DNA of 38,064 nt, from contig NZ_LMUX01000024.1 of assembly GCF_009765705.1 (NCBI RefSeq), forward strand, positions 207,275-245,338, read 5' to 3'. The stretch comes from Burkholderia sp. L27(2015). GTDB taxonomy: Bacteria > Pseudomonadota > Gammaproteobacteria > Burkholderiales > Burkholderiaceae. Made by a program: the position numbers and the translations under genes. The notes under the pieces are model-generated. The model searched no databases. It was not told where the DNA came from and saw only the letters and a program-made list of their open reading frames with translations. Position 1 is the stretch's first letter, and each line of letters opens with the position of its first letter. Shown here in pieces: positions 16,438 to 23,769 of the stretch.

Positions 16438-16451
16438 GTCGACTGTATACA
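16438..16451 (-). promoter_or_regulatory. Candidate GntR operator, distal
   Basis: The same TGTATACAGTCGAC in the same orientation, starting 61 bp (about six helical turns) from the proximal copy, so two dimers could bind on one face of the DNA or form a small loop. The best promoter guess lies between or overlapping them (TTGGTT and TACAAA, weak). Confidence 0.65.
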
Positions 16452-16712
16452 ACCAAAATTCAGGGCGTCAAGTTTTTTTTGAGGCTTTCAGGGACGCTCA
16501 CCCAAAAGGTTTGCGAATAAAATCGCCTCGATTTTTCTCCATTCATAACGTGTCGTGTCTTCCGGCCTCTGACATCACGCTGCGCCAGCGCGGCGGCGGT
16601 CCGTTCCGAACATCGGCTGTTCGCCGAGACAGCATAGCCAGTGGACCACGTCCACTACATCGCGGCCACTGGTCGAGGTTGGACTTGGAGCAAATGTGGC
16701 AAGACCATCTGG
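16452..16712. other. Non-coding gap between the GntR promoter and the meh 3' end
   Basis: No gene is supported. CCAGTGG at 16638-16644 and CCACTGG at 16666-16672 can form a hairpin, with a smaller TGGAC/GTCCA hairpin inside, 41-75 bp beyond the end of the hydratase gene. There is no T-run, so it is at most a rho-type or processing signal. Confidence 0.35.
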
Positions 16713-17591
16713 TTAGTAAATGGGCTTGCAATACGCGCTCGCCTGCATGGCAAGCACACCGCGTGCATCGAGCGCGCGCATGTTAAGCAAGTTTGAGTCG
16801 TTTGCATCGCTCCATGCCTGAAGCTCGAATGTCTCTTCAACGAAAAGCGGGTTCACTCCTTTAAAATCGAATCTGGTCAGAGCGCATTCCGGCTTGCAGG
16901 CGCGTGCAAAATTCTGCAGCAGCGTGGCAGTCAATGGTCCATGGACAACGAGATTCCGATAACCCTCAAAGTCGCGAGCATAGGGTTTGTCGTAGTGAAT
17001 GCGATGCCCGTTGAAGGTCAGCGCGGAGTACCGAAACAACAGCGTGCTATCGGGCGTAATGCGATCGCTGAATTCAACAGGCGCGTCGGGCGCCGGTTCG
17101 AGTCCTACCGAAGCAAATTGCAAACGGGCGCTGGCCTCGCGATAGACAATGTCCTGCTCCTCCACGATGCATTCGTCACTGCCCGCAGATATGCGATGTT
17201 CGACAGTCACAAAACAAAGTTTGCCCCCGCGCCCGTCCTTTTCAACAATCTTCACGACGTGGCTCTCACGCGTCGCGTCGACGCCGATTGGCAGCTCTCG
17301 AAGGTAACGTACGCGGCTACCAGCCCACATGCGACGGGGCAGCGGTACGGGCGGGAGAAAGCTGCCTGCCAGTTCGCGGCGTGGATGCCCGTCTTCAGCG
17401 AGCGTACTGCGCGCCGCAATTGGGTTGAAATACAGCCATTGCCAGCCAGGCGGCAGCGGTGCCCCGTCGACAAAATCGAAGAGGACATCGAGCGTCGCTG
17501 CGAGTGCCTGCGCACGATGCGCATCGACGCGCTCCCGTCGCACTTCATTGCGCCCGATCCAGCCCGCGTAGATGTTATCAATGGCCATCAT
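16713..17591 (-). CDS. MaoC/FAS1-like dehydratase, probable mesaconyl-C4-CoA hydratase (Meh)
   Basis: A 292-residue double hot-dog hydratase. The N-terminal half (GWIGRNEVRRERVDAHRAQA, then LPPGWQWLYF) and the motif GSFLPPVPLPRRMWAGSRVR are those of the HTD2/Meh group. The C-terminal half has LLFRYSALTFNGHRIHYDKP, where the conserved YSALTFNxHRIHYD hot-dog helix bears the catalytic His. Meh adds water to mesaconyl-C4-CoA (3-methylfumaryl-CoA) to give citramalyl-CoA. The assignment is strengthened by the gene 78 bp upstream, which strongly resembles 2-methylfumaryl-CoA isomerase, the enzyme that makes the substrate. Two adjacent ATGs (17591, 17588) are possible starts after AAAGA. It is the last gene of the cluster. 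Confidence 0.83.
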   Translation of the reverse strand: MMAIDNIYAGWIGRNEVRRERVDAHRAQALAATLDVLFDFVDGAPLPPGWQWLYFNPIAARSTLAEDGHPRRELAGSFLPPVPLPRRMWAGSRVRYLRELPIGVDATRESHVVKIVEKDGRGGKLCFVTVEHRISAGSDECIVEEQDIVYREASARLQFASVGLEPAPDAPVEFSDRITPDSTLLFRYSALTFNGHRIHYDKPYARDFEGYRNLVVHGPLTATLLQNFARACKPECALTRFDFKGVNPLFVEETFELQAWSDANDSNLLNMRALDARGVLAMQASAYCKPIY

Positions 17592-17669
17592 TCTTTGCGA
17601 TGTAAGCGTTCATTTGGGTGCCTCCTGCTTGAATGCCGCGCAAGCGGTGCCATCATGCTGTTAAATTTT

Positions 17670-18917
17670 TTATGCGATAGTTGGATCGCGCTCGGGTCCG
17701 GCTACGATACCGGCATCGTGCAGGCGTCCGATCGCGCTGCTGTCCATACCCAACAGCTCGAACAGCACCTCGTCCGTGTGCGTGCCTAGGTACGGCGCGG
17801 GCCGCATCGCCTCGCGCGTCATAGTCGGGACACGAACGGTCGCGCCTGCGCTCAGATGCTCGCCTATACCGGGCGTAGCCACACGCTCGAATACCGGATT
17901 AGCCAGCGATGCACGAGGGTCGTTTTTGAGCAGATCCCTTACCGTTTGATACTGCCCCCAGCACACTTTGTGTTCTTCTAATGCGGCCCTCACGTCGCGA
18001 AGCTTTCGTTCGGCGAACCACGGTTCTAGCAACGCAGCGATCTCATTACGTGCTTCGAAACGCTGAGCTTCGTCGCCGAAGTCCAGGCTCATGCGCGACT
18101 GCAGCATCGCGACTGCATCGGCAATGCCGCAGCATCGGATCAGCGCTTGCCATTGCCCGGTGGAAATCGCCACTACCATTACGCGATGGCTGTCGGCTGT
18201 GGCGAAGTCGCGGCCGAACGCGCCATAAAGCTGATTGCCGATCGACGGCCTGTCTTGCTGCAGCAATTCGGCCTCAGACAAAATTCCGAGGTGCGAAAGT
18301 GCACTGAACGCGACATCCGATAGCGCAAGCTTTAATTCACTCCCCGCACCGGTCAGCCGCCGGTGATTGAGCGCGGCCAGCACGGCAAAAGCGGCTTGAT
18401 AAGCGCACGCAATATCCCAAGCTGGCAGCACATGATTTACCGGATTCTGCACTGATCCACCACCCGTCACGGCAGGATAGCCTGTCGCGCAGTTGACGGT
18501 GTAGTCGACCGCGGTGCTGCCATCGCCATTGCCTTGGATCGTGCAGGAGATAAGATCGGAACGACCCTTTTCCAGCATCTCATGCGCAAGCCATGGAGTG
18601 CCCATGTTGGTAAGCAGAACGCCGGCATCGGGGCCGGGCGCGGTAACGAGCGCCTGTATCAGTTCCCGCCCTTCCGGCCTGCGCAGATCGATTGCGATCG
18701 AACGCTTGCCTTTGTTGAGCGAGGTCCAGTAGAGACTACGGCCGTGCCCTTCGTGATTCGGCATGCGCGGCATGCGGCCATAATCAATTCCGCCACCGAT
18801 CATGTCGATGCGAATTACATCAGCACCGAACTGGGCGAGCGTGAGCCCTGCGAGCGGAGCCGCAATGAAGGCCGAACTTTCGATAACCCGCAGCGTGTTG
18901 ATGAATGGGTAAGTCAT
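17670..18917 (-). CDS. mct: Class III CoA-transferase, probable 2-methylfumaryl-CoA isomerase (Mct)
   Basis: A 415-residue CaiB/BaiF-family protein. The wording GADVIRIDMIGGGIDYGRMP, SLYWTSLNKGKRSIAIDLRR, VGN-like IQGNGDGSTAVDYTVN, NHVLPAWDIACAYQAA and LYGAFGRDFATADSHRVMVV follows the mesaconyl-CoA C1-C4 transferase (Mct) of the 3-hydroxypropionate cycle more closely than ordinary formyl-CoA or carnitine transferases. The presumed catalytic Asp is near 168 in PAWD. Mct moves CoA within mesaconate from the C1 to the C4 carboxyl. The ATG at 18917, with GGTGAGA upstream, is preferred over an in-frame TTG at 18935. Its neighbour Meh would use the product. A mis-call with another class III transferase is possible but less likely. 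Confidence 0.85.
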   Translation of the reverse strand: MTYPFINTLRVIESSAFIAAPLAGLTLAQFGADVIRIDMIGGGIDYGRMPRMPNHEGHGRSLYWTSLNKGKRSIAIDLRRPEGRELIQALVTAPGPDAGVLLTNMGTPWLAHEMLEKGRSDLISCTIQGNGDGSTAVDYTVNCATGYPAVTGGGSVQNPVNHVLPAWDIACAYQAAFAVLAALNHRRLTGAGSELKLALSDVAFSALSHLGILSEAELLQQDRPSIGNQLYGAFGRDFATADSHRVMVVAISTGQWQALIRCCGIADAVAMLQSRMSLDFGDEAQRFEARNEIAALLEPWFAERKLRDVRAALEEHKVCWGQYQTVRDLLKNDPRASLANPVFERVATPGIGEHLSAGATVRVPTMTREAMRPAPYLGTHTDEVLFELLGMDSSAIGRLHDAGIVAGPERDPTIA

Positions 18918-18973
18918 AACATTCTCACCGTTCAAGATCAGAAGTGATCGTGCCGCTATCTAGCGACACACTC

Positions 18974-19756
18974 TTATTCGAAGCGAGGCTCGCGTTTTTC
19001 GAGAAATGCGCTGACGCCTTCCACGGCATCAGCAGAGCAGAAGATTTGGTCGCTTTCCATGAGCGATTGAGCGACAAGCGCCGCTTCTGGGCCATCGAAG
19101 CATGCGTTGATGAGACGCTTGGCAGCGCGCATTGCCTGGGCTGGTTGTTTCGCGATAGCTACAGCGAGTGTTTCCGCATGCGACAAGGCTTCGCCGCGCG
19201 GAACAACGTCATTGACAAGGCCCCACTCGAGCGCGGTGGGCGCATCAATCGGTTCGCCCGTCAGGATCATGCGTTTTGCCCGCGCCTCACCAATCTTGCG
19301 CGCAATGCGATATGTCCCGCCGCTACTCGGAAAAAGACCGAGCTTGATCTCAGGAAGACACAGACGTACCTGCTCTTCGGCCACGATCACGTCGCAGCAA
19401 GCAGCGATTTCTAGGCCGCCGCCGTAGGTGTATCCGTTAAGTGCTGCGATCGTCGGTTTAGGGAATGAGCGCAACAGCTCAAACACCTTGTTCTGGAAAA
19501 TCAGCTTCTTCTCCAGTACGGTACCCGGCGTAAGAAGCTCTTTGATTTCAGCGATGTCAGAGCCCGCGCAGAATGCACGCTCTCCGGCGCCTGTCAGGAC
19601 AACCGCTCGCACCTCACTGTCGCGTTCCAATTCGCGCAACGCCGCGTAGAGCTCACGCGTGAGCGCAGCGCAGACAACGTTCATTGGAGGATTGTCGAGC
19701 GTGACAACTGCGTGGCGGCCGGTGCGTTGCACGCGGATTTTCGGAGCCGCGCTCAT
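18974..19756 (-). CDS. Enoyl-CoA hydratase/isomerase family protein
   Basis: A 260-residue crotonase-fold protein acting on an acyl-CoA. The oxyanion-hole segments are AFCAGSDIAE and NGYTYGGGLEIA. Both catalytic glutamates of classical hydratases are present: the Glu in GGGLE and the Glu in LCLPEIKLGLFPSSGGTYR. The C-terminal helices and a total length near 260 are usual. It sits 57 bp before mct, with the GntR gene ending 35 bp upstream of it, so the genes appear co-transcribed. In a mesaconyl-CoA pathway it might hydrate or isomerise a related unsaturated CoA ester, but the true substrate is unknown. Confidence 0.9.
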   Translation of the reverse strand: MSAAPKIRVQRTGRHAVVTLDNPPMNVVCAALTRELYAALRELERDSEVRAVVLTGAGERAFCAGSDIAEIKELLTPGTVLEKKLIFQNKVFELLRSFPKPTIAALNGYTYGGGLEIAACCDVIVAEEQVRLCLPEIKLGLFPSSGGTYRIARKIGEARAKRMILTGEPIDAPTALEWGLVNDVVPRGEALSHAETLAVAIAKQPAQAMRAAKRLINACFDGPEAALVAQSLMESDQIFCSADAVEGVSAFLEKREPRFE

Positions 19757-19790
19757 CGTGCACGCTCCTTGGCAAAGCCGATCCCCGGCG

Positions 19791-20573
19791 TTACACCTCT
19801 TCGTCCGCTACGCGAAATCGCGCGGATTGCGTGTATCGGCTGCGCGGGTAATAGCTGATGGTAACCTGCAGCAGTTGCTGATTCTCGTCGTAATAAAAGC
19901 GCGTCATTTGCAACGCCGCCTCGCTGGGCTCGGTCTTGAGAATGCCCGCCAGTTCGTCGTCGAGCACGGTCGCCGTGACATCCTGCCGTATTTCCCGCAC
20001 CCGCACATTGAACATCTTCTCGATGTTTTGATACACCGGCGTGTTTGACACTGCTGGCTTCTGCTGCGCGGCCGCATAGCGCGGCGGCACGTAGATTTTC
20101 ACGTAACTCATCGGCAAGTCGTCGCCCGGTGTCTTGCGCACGAAAGTCGCCTCGGACAACAGTAGGCCCGGCTTGCACTCGATCAACTCGGCGAGCGCCG
20201 CATCGACGATCACTTCGCGCAGCGACGAGGCGTGCATCTCCGTGTTTTCGACGAACTGCAGCAAAGCCTCGGCCGAGTTCAGGGCCTTGAAGCGCCCCTG
20301 ATTGCGTACCGGCTCGCGCACAATCGTCCCAATGCCTGGATGCGACGAAATCAGCCCGCGCTCGCGAAGCATGCGCAGCGCAAAACGCACGGTCTGCCGG
20401 CTCACACCGTAACGTTCCTTCAATTCTTTCTCTGACGGCAAGGTGCTCGCGGGCGGATACCTGCCGTCGTGAATCTCGCGCGAGAGCATGTCCGCGAGTG
20501 TCGAATACAGCGGCTGTTGGCCCTCGCTGCGCGCAAGGTGTTCCGAAGTCGCTGTTTCGGTATTGATCGCCAT
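19791..20573 (-). CDS. GntR-family regulator with UTRA domain (HutC subgroup)
   Basis: A 261-residue regulator. The winged helix spans roughly residues 18-90 (QQPLYSTLADMLSREIHDGR, LPSEKELKERYGVSRQTVRF, ISSHPGIGTIV), and the C-terminal UTRA effector domain has VRVREIRQDVTATVLDDELA and ALQMTRFYYDENQQLLQVTI. HutC-type proteins usually repress the operon in which they lie and are released by an intermediate of the pathway. The frame runs back to 20657, but the ATG at 20573 follows AGGA five bases away and starts at the usual distance from the helix-turn-helix. It is embedded between the CoA-transferase and the enoyl-CoA hydratase. A candidate target is the palindrome at 21967-21980 upstream of the first gene. 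Confidence 0.9.
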   Translation of the reverse strand: MAINTETATSEHLARSEGQQPLYSTLADMLSREIHDGRYPPASTLPSEKELKERYGVSRQTVRFALRMLRERGLISSHPGIGTIVREPVRNQGRFKALNSAEALLQFVENTEMHASSLREVIVDAALAELIECKPGLLLSEATFVRKTPGDDLPMSYVKIYVPPRYAAAQQKPAVSNTPVYQNIEKMFNVRVREIRQDVTATVLDDELAGILKTEPSEAALQMTRFYYDENQQLLQVTISYYPRSRYTQSARFRVADEEV

Positions 20574-20720
20574 GACGTCCTGTTTGTATAACGCGGGACC
20601 CCGGCGAACGTGCGTCGCTTGGTCCGGCGTGCATCGAATGAACGTATTGTCGCCCATTTTTCGTTGCGGCCTCTCGCCAAGCGGTTTTTTTGGCCCAATC
20701 GGAGATCATCGCGCGTATCC

Positions 20721-21929
20721 CTAGACCGTTATGCCGTATTGGTGCAGTTCGGCCTCTGTATAGCCCAGGCGCTCGATCAGAATCTCGCGGTTATGCGCGC
20801 CAAGCGAAGGTCCCGCCGAGTCGATGCGCCCTGGCGTCACCGTCAGACGCCCCACGACGTTCTGCATGCCAATGGGCACGCCAAGCTCGGTATCAGGTAC
20901 ATGGCAAATGTTCTCGCGCGCCTTGATCTGTGCATCGTCGAAGATCATCGACACGTCGTTGACGGGCGCAACCGTTGCGCCGCGTTCTTCCGAACGGCTC
21001 ATGACGGTCTCCAGATCAAGGCGGCCGATGGCTGCCTGAATCTCGGCATCAAGTGCCTTGTCGTTGTCGAGGCGCGCGCGGTTGTTCACGAAACGCACGT
21101 CAGTGACAAGATCCGCACGACCGATCAGATCGCAAATGCGCTCGAATGCCGCCTGCGAACTGCCCGCGATGGCAATCCACTTGCCGTCCTCAGTTCGATA
21201 AGTATTGCGCGGTGCGGTGAACGGCAGACGGCTGCCATTGCGCTCCTGGATTTGGCCGAGCTGGTCGTAGTTCACGACATGGGGGCCGAGCAGTGTCAGC
21301 AGTGTCTCGTAGATGGCGAGATCGACCACTTGGCCGCGGCCCGTGCGGCGCTTCTCGTTCAGCGCGACCATAGTGAGAAACGCCGCCATCACTGCGGTGC
21401 TCGCGTCGCCCAGGGCGAAGCCTGGCAAAAGCGGAGGTTGATCTGAGTTGCCGCTGATGTACGCATAACCTGCATACGCCTCGGCGAGCGTGCCGAATCC
21501 TGGACGATGGCGATAGGGGCCTGTCTGCCCGAAGCCCGTGATGCGTACCATAATCAGGCCGGGGTTGATTTCCTTGAGTACGTCGTACCCCAGCCCCCAC
21601 TTCTCCAGCGTTCCTGTCCGGTAGTTTTCGATGACGATATCGACGTCTTCCACCAGGCGCTTGACCGCCTCTACCCCGATCTTCGTCTTGAGATCCAGCG
21701 TCACAGAGCGCTTCCCACGGTTAATGACCTTGTAGTAAAGGCCGACGCCGTCCTTGGTCTCGCCCCAACGGCGAATTTCGTCGCCTATCTGTGGTCGTTC
21801 AACCTTGATGACATCGGCGCCATGGTCGGCCAGAAACATGCCGCACATAGGCGCAGCAAGGAAATTGGAGAGATCGAGGACGCGAACGCCGTCGAGCGCG
21901 CGCGCTGAGTTTTCCAGATCTTTAAGCAT
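20721..21929 (-). CDS. CaiB/BaiF-family CoA-transferase
   Basis: A 402-residue class III CoA-transferase that would exchange CoA between two carboxylic acids. The N-terminus VRVLDLSNFLAAPMCGMFLA, GADVIKVERPQIGDEIRRWG, INRGKRSVTLDLK, ITGFGQTGPYRHRPGFGTLA and the catalytic Asp175 in GFALGDAST are textbook. It opens the cluster that includes probable Mct and Meh. The natural inference is a succinyl-CoA:mesaconate, itaconate or citramalate transferase that activates the acid before Mct and Meh act, but the sequence alone does not fix the acids used. The start ATG at 21929 has no strong ribosome site. A 147-bp gap separates it from the GntR gene. Confidence 0.9.
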   Translation of the reverse strand: MLKDLENSARALDGVRVLDLSNFLAAPMCGMFLADHGADVIKVERPQIGDEIRRWGETKDGVGLYYKVINRGKRSVTLDLKTKIGVEAVKRLVEDVDIVIENYRTGTLEKWGLGYDVLKEINPGLIMVRITGFGQTGPYRHRPGFGTLAEAYAGYAYISGNSDQPPLLPGFALGDASTAVMAAFLTMVALNEKRRTGRGQVVDLAIYETLLTLLGPHVVNYDQLGQIQERNGSRLPFTAPRNTYRTEDGKWIAIAGSSQAAFERICDLIGRADLVTDVRFVNNRARLDNDKALDAEIQAAIGRLDLETVMSRSEERGATVAPVNDVSMIFDDAQIKARENICHVPDTELGVPIGMQNVVGRLTVTPGRIDSAGPSLGAHNREILIERLGYTEAELHQYGITV

Positions 21930-21966
21930 AATTGGCTTTACGCACGATTACCTGTTCGGTTATCCG

Positions 21967-21980
21967 AATGTCCGTACATT
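21967..21980 (-). promoter_or_regulatory. Candidate operator upstream of the CoA-transferase cluster
   Basis: AATGT-CCGT-ACATT forms a 5+4+5 inverted repeat 38 bp upstream of the first gene's start. HutC/UTRA-type GntR proteins often bind short palindromes with a GT-N-AC centre. Nearby TTGATA and TAAATG hexamers with a 17-bp spacer would place the palindrome at or just after a -10. The match is suggestive only. Confidence 0.4.
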
Positions 21981-22099
21981 TAAATGGGGGCATATACATT
22001 ATCAAAACGGTGTAAATCCTTGCTTCTTATTTCAGCTACACCCCTCAGGGTCGAATCGGCGAACGCTCTGCCGCTAGTGACAATGCGCTCCGCATTCCT

Positions 22100-22650
22100 T
22101 AGTCCGTGTGTGGGTGAACGTGCGCAGTTTTCTGCGGCGACGTACCTTAATAAAGCTGCTCATCAAGCGATTTGGTTAGCGGACTTACGACATCACCCGT
22201 GTGCTTGGTCGTGACAGATTCTATAAGCACAATCCAACATTCGCTTTCAGCTACTGGATTGTGCATCACGCCACGTGGGACTACATGAAGCGAGCCCTCG
22301 CGAAGATTCACGGTTCGGCCTCCTTCGTATTCCATACGCAGCTCTCCCCGAACAACATAAAATAACTCATCTTCGTGCTCATGGTTATGCCAGACTAGTT
22401 GGCCAAACAATTTGGCTATCTTTACGTATTGGTCATTCACCTGAGCGACCACCTTAGGGGACCAGTGCGCATGCACCGTGTCAAATGCTTCTAGCAGTTC
22501 GACGGGGTCAGCTGTTGTAGTCAAGTCCATTTTCTTTCTCCAAAGCGGCCTCGCCGCAAGATATTGATACGTCAAAAACCACCAGCAACGGCGCTTAAAG
22601 CGGGCCGTGTGCACCGCATGGCGGCGACTCTATGGTGATCATCGCTGTGT
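22100..22650 (-). repeat. Cupin-gene direct repeat, copy 2 (approximate limits)
   Basis: This is the partner of the repeat at 8540-9090, in the same orientation, 13.6 kb away. It brackets the GntR-GH88-aap and Mct-Meh clusters. Limits were judged by eye from the shared flanks (TTAATAAAGCTG at the 3' side, GGCGCTTAA at the 5' side). Confidence 0.6.
22147..22530 (-). CDS. Small cupin-domain protein (copy 2)
   Basis: A 127-residue cupin with 109 of 127 residues identical (by eye) to the protein at 8587-8970. The metal motif HNHEHEDELFYVVRGEL and the second motif GSLHVVPRGVMHNPV are intact, and most changes are conservative or at the surface, so both copies look functional. The ATG at 22530 has a GGAG ribosome site; the frame extends upstream to 22614, but that region is homologous to the non-coding leader of copy 1, so I reject the longer start. 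It lies 217 bp beyond the start of the CoA-transferase on the same strand. The function is unknown; a role in an isomerase or ligand-binding step of an acid catabolic pathway would fit. Confidence 0.85.
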   Translation of the reverse strand: MDLTTTADPVELLEAFDTVHAHWSPKVVAQVNDQYVKIAKLFGQLVWHNHEHEDELFYVVRGELRMEYEGGRTVNLREGSLHVVPRGVMHNPVAESECWIVLIESVTTKHTGDVVSPLTKSLDEQLY

Positions 22651-22802
22651 TGATGGCAGCAAAAACTGAATTAGTGCAAAACTACTCAAACACAGCTCTT
22701 CGAATTCATACTCGTAATATCATTTGCACCTATCAGTGGAGCTCTCAACGAAAACATCTAGCTGGGAGCGTCCCACGCTTGAATGCTGCATTGAACGCAC
22801 AG

Positions 22803-23678
22803 TCATAATTGCAAAGCGAGTATGTCAACCAGCTCGGGTACGACTGCACCCACTCCGGCAACCCGCGAAGCGATGCCATAAGTCTTCTGAACGCTTACAG
22901 CCATCTCTTGAGCAACCCCCGCCTCGTCAACCATAGAAAGATAATAATTCATGTCTTTCAGTGCGTTGGCGATATAAAACCGAAACGAAGTCAGATCCCC
23001 GGACTCTAGGTAGGGTCGAAAGCGTTCAAGCACCACGCCAGCCCCCCCACCGTTGCTCAATACTTCTAGAAGCACGTCAGGGGTTATCCCAGTTCGTCGT
23101 GCGCATGCGGCCGCCTCAGCGAGAATCGCTGAAAACCCGAGGGAAACGAAGTTGTGGATCAACTTGAGTCTATGGCCTGATCCAACGGGGCCCGCGTAAG
23201 TAATATTTTCGGCAAAGCATGCGAGCAAGGGGTGCAGCATGTTGAACGTCGCCCTGTTGCCACCGACGGTAAGATTTAGTCTTCCTTCGGCTGCCTCTTT
23301 GGGAGTTCGAGTCATGGGCGCGTCGAGAAAATCCCCGCCGACTGCCTTTATAGCAGCAGCAATTTTAATGCTGGATGACGGCAAGGAAGTAGAGCAATCA
23401 ACTACTGTGGAACCCTTAACAAGCCCTCTCAATAGACCCTCGCTACTGAACAAGACATCTTCAACTTCAGGGGTTCCCGTGAGGCAAAGGACGATGACAT
23501 CGACGTTAGATGCCAATTGCATCAGGCTTGCCGTGGTGGCGGCTCCTGCATCGATAAGCGAATCCAACGGTTGATTGCCTGGGTGCGTAAATAAAACCAA
23601 CGAATGGCCATGTTTGAGCAAGTTCGTCGCAATACCATAGCCCATTAACCCGAGTCCCACCATTCCTACCTTGGCCAT
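22803..23678 (-). CDS. 3-hydroxyisobutyrate dehydrogenase-like oxidoreductase
   Basis: A 291-residue beta-hydroxyacid dehydrogenase. The N-terminal NAD(P)-binding motif is VGMVGLGLMGYGIA (GxGxxG at 8-13), and the catalytic Lys172 lies in GSGHRLKLIHNF. The family normally has DAPVSGG where this protein has DAPMTRTPKEA (119-129), so the substrate-carboxylate loop is changed and the substrate may differ from 3-hydroxyisobutyrate. It is the last gene of the amino-acid-type cluster, 91 bp after the APC permease gene. Like its upstream neighbours it uses more A/T-rich codons than the genes at 17-22 kb. It would reversibly oxidise a short 3-hydroxyacid with NAD(P). Confidence 0.85.
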   Translation of the reverse strand: MAKVGMVGLGLMGYGIATNLLKHGHSLVLFTHPGNQPLDSLIDAGAATTASLMQLASNVDVIVLCLTGTPEVEDVLFSSEGLLRGLVKGSTVVDCSTSLPSSSIKIAAAIKAVGGDFLDAPMTRTPKEAAEGRLNLTVGGNRATFNMLHPLLACFAENITYAGPVGSGHRLKLIHNFVSLGFSAILAEAAACARRTGITPDVLLEVLSNGGGAGVVLERFRPYLESGDLTSFRFYIANALKDMNYYLSMVDEAGVAQEMAVSVQKTYGIASRVAGVGAVVPELVDILALQL

Positions 23679-23769
23679 AAAAACCTCAATTTGTAAGTCA
23701 ATGTCATTTCCGACATTCGAATCCCAACAGCGATCTTGTCATTTTGGCTAAAGCCACATTAAAAAATTC

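Noticed and set aside
16941-17789. 282-codon plus-strand frame opposite meh and mct
   Set aside because: It is antisense to two genes with strong family motifs, a common effect of GC-rich codon use.
19753-20709. 318-codon minus-strand frame over the UTRA regulator
   Set aside because: The parallel frame has the winged-helix and UTRA motifs; this one is Arg-rich and featureless.
20610-21446. 278-codon plus-strand frame opposite the CoA-transferase
   Set aside because: Antisense shadow; the transferase frame has the catalytic Asp and all family blocks.
22531-22614. Longer start for the second cupin
   Set aside because: The extra 28 codons align with the non-coding leader of copy 1, and GGAG fits the ATG at 22530.
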